Positions 60,594 to 64,000 of a stretch of 64,000 nt of DNA are shown in pieces. The stretch's first letter is position 1, and each line of letters starts with the position of its first letter. Position numbers and translations under genes: made by a program. The notes beneath the pieces are model-generated. The model searched no databases. It worked only from the letters and a program-made list of their open reading frames with translations, and was not told the DNA's origin. This stretch comes from Synechococcus sp. CBW1004 (GTDB taxonomy: Bacteria > Cyanobacteriota > Cyanobacteriia > PCC-6307 > Cyanobiaceae). The stretch spans positions 930,001-994,000 of the forward strand of contig NZ_CP060397.1 in assembly GCF_015840715.1 (NCBI RefSeq). Reading direction: 5' to 3'.

Positions 60594-62360
60594 GGGACTC
60601 CTGAAAAATCCAGATCCATTGCGCCGCGGCTGGTCTCAAGCATGAGAAGCCGCTAAAATGGCCGTGAACCAGGCAATCCGTGATTGCCTTTACTCCTGAT
60701 CACTCCAGATGTACCGGAGGCACAATAACGGTCAGATCTCAATCAAGGAGTTCCACCTGCCATTTGGCGGCACACTTGATCCCGAGAATCGCTGGGTTCA
60801 ACTGGAGGGGCTGATGCCATGGGATGAGCTGGAACAAGCCTATGCCCCTCAATTCAACGCCACAATTGGCGCTCCAGCCAAATCAGTGCGGATGGCCTTT
60901 GGTGCTCTCTACATCAAACAGAAGTTGGGGTTAACCGACGAAGAGACTGTCCATCAGATCAGAGAGAACGCCTATATGCAGTTCTTTCTCGGCTTTGCGG
61001 GTTACACAGCCAAGGCACCGTTTGATGCCTCGATGATGGTGCATTTTCGCAAACGCTTTTCTGACGAGGATCTGCGCCGTATCAATGAGCTGGTGGTGCA
61101 GCGCGGCAAAGAGATCCTTCTGGAAGCACTTGCTCAGGTAGCAGACGATGACGACCATGATGATCCTGATTCCAGAGGAGGAGGCGCTCAGCTGGAACTT
61201 GATGCGTTGATCAAGCCTGCTGACTGGCCAGAAGGAAAGAATTGGGGCACTTTCACGATTGATGATAGTTGCACTCCTGCCGACATTACCTATCCCAGAG
61301 ACCTCAGGCTCCTCAGCGAGGCTCGCACAACGACCGAGCGAGTCATTGATGATCTGTGCAGTCAGTCATCGGGATTCAGGAGACATCGACCTCGCTACGA
61401 CCGTGGCCTTGCTCGTGCTCATTTCCTGAGAGTGGCGAAGCAAAAACGGCCACGCCGCCGAAAAGTGAAGGCTGCCATTAAACATCAGCTTGGATATGTG
61501 CGGCAGAATCTCAAAGCCATTGATGCTCTGATCGGCTGTGGGGCAACGCTTTCTGAGCTCAAGAGGCATTGGTGGCAGAAGTTGTTGGCCTGCAGCGAGT
61601 TGGAGCGGCAGCAGGGCCTTCTGCTCGCCTCTCAGACCAACAGCATTCCAGACCGCCTGGTGAATCTTGTGCAGACCCATATCCGCCCAATGGTGCGAGG
61701 CAAAGCACGTGCTGCGGTGGAGTTTGGTGCCAAAATCAGTGTTTCGGTTCAAAACGGCTTTCCGTTCTTGCACCGCATCAGCTGGAACCCCTACAACGAA
61801 GGAGAAGACCTGATCGCTCAGGCGGAAAAATACAAGCTGGATACAGGATCTTACCCAGAGCGCATCTGCGCCGACCGGATTTATATCACGGCCAAGAATA
61901 GGCATTTCTGCATGAGGAACGGTATTCGCCTCTCCGGCAAGCGATTGGGCCGCCCGCCCAAGGATCCTGATGTCACCACTGCACACAAGCAGCAGCTCCG
62001 ATCTGATCAAGCTCGACGCAATGAAGTGGAAGGCGTCTTTGGATATGGAAAGCGCAAGTATTCCCTGGATCTGATCATGGTTCGTCTACCAGCTGGTGCC
62101 GAATCCTCCATCTCGATGGCCTTTGTCGTGATGTGCGCGGAAAAGGTCTTGAGGCTGCTGCGCCTCTTTTTTGCCCTTCTTTTTGGGTGGATCTACAGCT
62201 TTCTTATGGCCTGGTCAGCGATCAGAGCTCCTGCGGTCATCTGCAAGCCAGACTTTTGAGATCTGGCCCACTTGATGTCACGGCGCTTGCCGGCCTGATT
62301 AACGCGAAGCAAACGGACGAATTCGGCGCCGATGGGCCGAGAATCTTTTTCAGGAGTCCC
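60594..62360 (+). mobile_element. IS of the DUF772/DDE type, copy 2, 1767 bp
   Basis: Nearly identical to 17938-19704, same length, with ends GGGACTCCTGAAAAA. The duplication TACAGG flanks it (60588-60593, 62361-62366). The target TACAGG resembles TACATG of copy 1. It sits inside the IS66 transposase gene. Confidence 0.92.
60709..62259 (+). CDS. Transposase, DUF772 plus DDE type (copy 2)
   Basis: 516 residues, differing from the 18053 copy at only three places that I see: Leu to Phe and Ala to Asp in GTFTIDDSCTPADI, and Arg to Thr in GATLSELK. The Ala to Asp change is next to the proposed first catalytic Asp, where relatives all have Ala (DATC or DASC), so this copy may be impaired. Confidence 0.9.
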   Translation: MYRRHNNGQISIKEFHLPFGGTLDPENRWVQLEGLMPWDELEQAYAPQFNATIGAPAKSVRMAFGALYIKQKLGLTDEETVHQIRENAYMQFFLGFAGYTAKAPFDASMMVHFRKRFSDEDLRRINELVVQRGKEILLEALAQVADDDDHDDPDSRGGGAQLELDALIKPADWPEGKNWGTFTIDDSCTPADITYPRDLRLLSEARTTTERVIDDLCSQSSGFRRHRPRYDRGLARAHFLRVAKQKRPRRRKVKAAIKHQLGYVRQNLKAIDALIGCGATLSELKRHWWQKLLACSELERQQGLLLASQTNSIPDRLVNLVQTHIRPMVRGKARAAVEFGAKISVSVQNGFPFLHRISWNPYNEGEDLIAQAEKYKLDTGSYPERICADRIYITAKNRHFCMRNGIRLSGKRLGRPPKDPDVTTAHKQQLRSDQARRNEVEGVFGYGKRKYSLDLIMVRLPAGAESSISMAFVVMCAEKVLRLLRLFFALLFGWIYSFLMAWSAIRAPAVICKPDF

Positions 62361-63931
62361 TACAGGGGGAGGATGCGGAGCCGCTGCGCCATCAGGTGAT
62401 CGAGATTCCACCGATCAGACCGGTGGTGATCGAACACCGTCTGCACCGTCTGGTCTGCCCCTGCTGCTCCACCAGCACCTGCGCCGAGCTGCCGGCGGAT
62501 GTGGAGCCCAGCCGCTACGGCCCACGCCTGAGCGGCCTGGTGGGACTGCTGGGCAGCGCCTTTCCCCTGAGTTTCGGCCGAACCCAGGCGCTGCTGGATC
62601 AGCTGCTGGGTGTGGAAATCAGCCGCGGCGCTATCGCCACCATCCGGGCACGTCTGAGCGCAGCCCTGCAGCAGGCGGTGGAGGAAGCCCTGGAGGTGGC
62701 CCGGCAGCAGCCGGTGGCCTACGTGGATGAAACCGGCGCCCCCACCGGCAACGCCGACGGTTGTAATCCTGCTGGCAGGCGCGGCTGGCAGTGGGTCATG
62801 GTCACACCACTGGTTACGGTGTTCCTGCAGGGCCTGAGCCGCTCAAGTGCAGCGGCAATGGAGCTTCTGGGCCATACCTTTGCAGGGATCGTGGTGAGTG
62901 ATCGCTTCTCGGCCTACAACCACCTGCCCGTGGAGCAGCGGCAGCTGTGCTGGGCCCACCTGATCCGGGATCTGGCGGCCATCGCTGAACGCCAGGGCGC
63001 CAGCAGGGAGATCGGAGCCCAGATGCTGGCTCTGCAGCAGCATCTGTTCGCTCACTGGCACCAGTGGAAGAGCGGAGCGATCGACCGGCCCCAGCTCCTG
63101 CATCGATGCCACCCCCTCCGCTTGGCGTTCGAGGCCACGCTGCAGCGGGTGGTGGATCTGGGCTGTGAGCGGGGCGAGCAAACGCCCTGGGCCCAGACGG
63201 TGCGAACCTGTCGCCAGTTGCTGCAGCGCAAGCAGGCGCTCTGGACTTTTCTGCAAACGCCAGGGATCGAGCCCACCAACAACGCTGCCGAGCGGGCACT
63301 GCGGCAATCGGTGATTCACCGCAAGATCAGCCATGGCGTCCAGTCCTCCGGCGGCGCCATCTGCCGCAGCCGGTTGCTCACCGTCACCGCCACCCTGCGG
63401 CAGCAGGGCCGCGATGTCTGGCAATTCCTGGAGCAGGCCTGGATTGCCCATCGCCTCGGCGGCGTGATGCCATCGCTGGTGCCGGATCGCTGAGGCAGCG
63501 ATCACACGTGGAAGGAACAGATGGCCCCTCTCAGAGGAGAGATCGGAGATTGACTGACGCACTGGGGTGTCCCGACCCCTGAACGCTTACCCGAACTGAA
63601 ACTCCATCGGCAGCCCCGAGGCCACACCGATGCCGAAGTTGAGCACATACAACCTGGCCCAGAAGCGGGCCTGCCGGTAATAGAGGGGGTTACGGGTGCG
63701 CAGCCAGAAGCCCTCCAGCACCACCAGAAAGATGGCCAGTCCGGTGGAGAGCACCGGCCAGAGCATGTGGAAGATCGCCGTCAGGGCGAACTGCAGGCGC
63801 GAGAGCACCAGCGTGTTGTCGAGCCAGTTCATCGATCCAGCCGGTCCATCCGAGCCAGGTTCTGCCCCAGAAACTGATCGGAGCTGCCAATCGGAGAGGT
63901 GATCCAGGCAGCAATCGAGAAACTTCGTTGC

Positions 63932-63956
63932 AATCACACTAGTGTTGTGTGTGATT
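63932..63956. promoter_or_regulatory. Inverted repeat upstream of cydA
   Basis: AATCACAC at 63932-63939 and GTGTGATT at 63949-63956, nine bases apart, about 100 bp upstream of the cydA start. The spacing of the halves fits a dimeric regulator. The right half continues as TTCACAC. The regulator is unknown. Confidence 0.45.
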
Positions 63957-64000
63957 TCACACCTGCTGGACGCGATGACCCCCGCCGATCCGGTTCAGTT

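Larger units (their letters stand above)
60209..63493 (+). pseudogene. tnpC: IS66 transposase gene split by an IS
   Basis: The N-terminal part to CRRCGTLLQG (60209-60593) and the C-terminal part (from 62361; ending PSLVPDR) together make the same protein as 24279-25790. A few substitutions exist, such as Ser to Arg in EIPPIRPVV. Separated by the IS, neither part encodes a full transposase, so this IS66 copy can move only with help from the intact copy. Confidence 0.9.
60105..63590 (+). mobile_element. IS66-family element, copy 2, interrupted by another IS
   Basis: The same ends as at 24175-25887, flanked by CCGAACTG at 60097-60104 and 63591-63598. A 1767-bp IS is inserted at 60594-62360. Without the inserted IS and one duplicate the element would be about 1713 bp, the size of copy 1. 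It is inserted in cydA. Confidence 0.92.
58914..63832 (-). pseudogene. cydA: Cytochrome bd subunit I split by nested IS elements
   Basis: The first 80 codons (63832 to 63591, from MNWLDNTLVLSRLQFALT to MEFQFG) and the remainder (60096 to 58914, from TNWAPLSEFVGDFFG) join in frame once the IS66 and one CCGAACTG duplicate are removed. The result is 474 residues, normal for CydA. Conserved parts include FHMLWP (heme ligand His22), SVLHMSLATVE and GRQPW. With the IS present, the 3' part is left as an open frame starting inside IS66 sequence, so the oxidase cannot be complete. Confidence 0.92.

Overview
The window looks like chromosomal DNA of a GC-rich unicellular cyanobacterium of the Synechococcus/Cyanobium type. 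Direct markers are a complete psbA (photosystem II D1), a petC Rieske protein, two cyanobacterial AbrB-like regulators, and several small families I associate with cyanobacteria (DUF1651, DUF3122, DUF3365). The species assignment is inference. The dominant feature is heavy insertion-sequence (IS) load: eleven IS copies of at least six types, several nested or in tandem, many with exact target-site duplications, and several sitting inside genes.

Layout. 1-4.4 kb: an integrase graveyard with an MntA/HepT toxin-antitoxin pair, a frameshifted DnaQ-BRCT exonuclease, and a SLOG/GNAT chimera. 4.4-10.2 kb: a 3' tRNA-Pro fragment (attachment site) next to a tyrosine recombinase, HipBA, and a DUF6880 gene cut by an IS256-type element. 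10.5-13.3 kb: an accessory cassette (coiled-coil/proline-rich protein, SAP-like protein, winged-helix protein, MazF-type toxin). 13.2-17.6 kb: PPC-domain protein, GNAT, cyAbrB, RecD2 and a recombinase-like protein. 17.8-22.3 kb: an IS21 element itself invaded by another IS. 22.3-27.7 kb: DoxX, hypotheticals, and an AraC-like gene cut by IS66. 27.9-30.8 kb: a compact methyltransferase / flavoprotein / type III polyketide synthase operon. 31-38 kb: gene relics (DUF1651, acetolactate decarboxylase), two tandem IS, a second tRNA-Pro fragment and a frameshifted IS. 38.2-42.6 kb: TerB-like, AhpD-like, a ThDP decarboxylase, a second cyAbrB, and a UGT-type glycosyltransferase. 43.4-47.2 kb: a two-component system, then thioredoxin and CcdA genes. 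47.5-50.8 kb: secreted/membrane proteins and psbA. 52.2-60 kb: petC, a CxxCH protein, ZIP transporter, Kir-type channel, sulfide:quinone oxidoreductase and cydB. 58.9-63.8 kb: cydA, split by an IS66 that is itself split by another IS.

Functionally, the right part forms an electron-transfer neighbourhood (Rieske protein, thioredoxin/CcdA, sulfide:quinone reductase, bd oxidase), in which the bd oxidase is broken in this genome copy. The left part is accessory, with three toxin-antitoxin loci and recombinases. The 32-kb segment between the two tRNA-Pro fragments is bounded by exact 40-bp inverted copies with a recombinase beside one of them. The best candidate biosynthetic system is the type III PKS operon, whose gene content matches alkylresorcinol/alkylquinone (srs-type) pathways.
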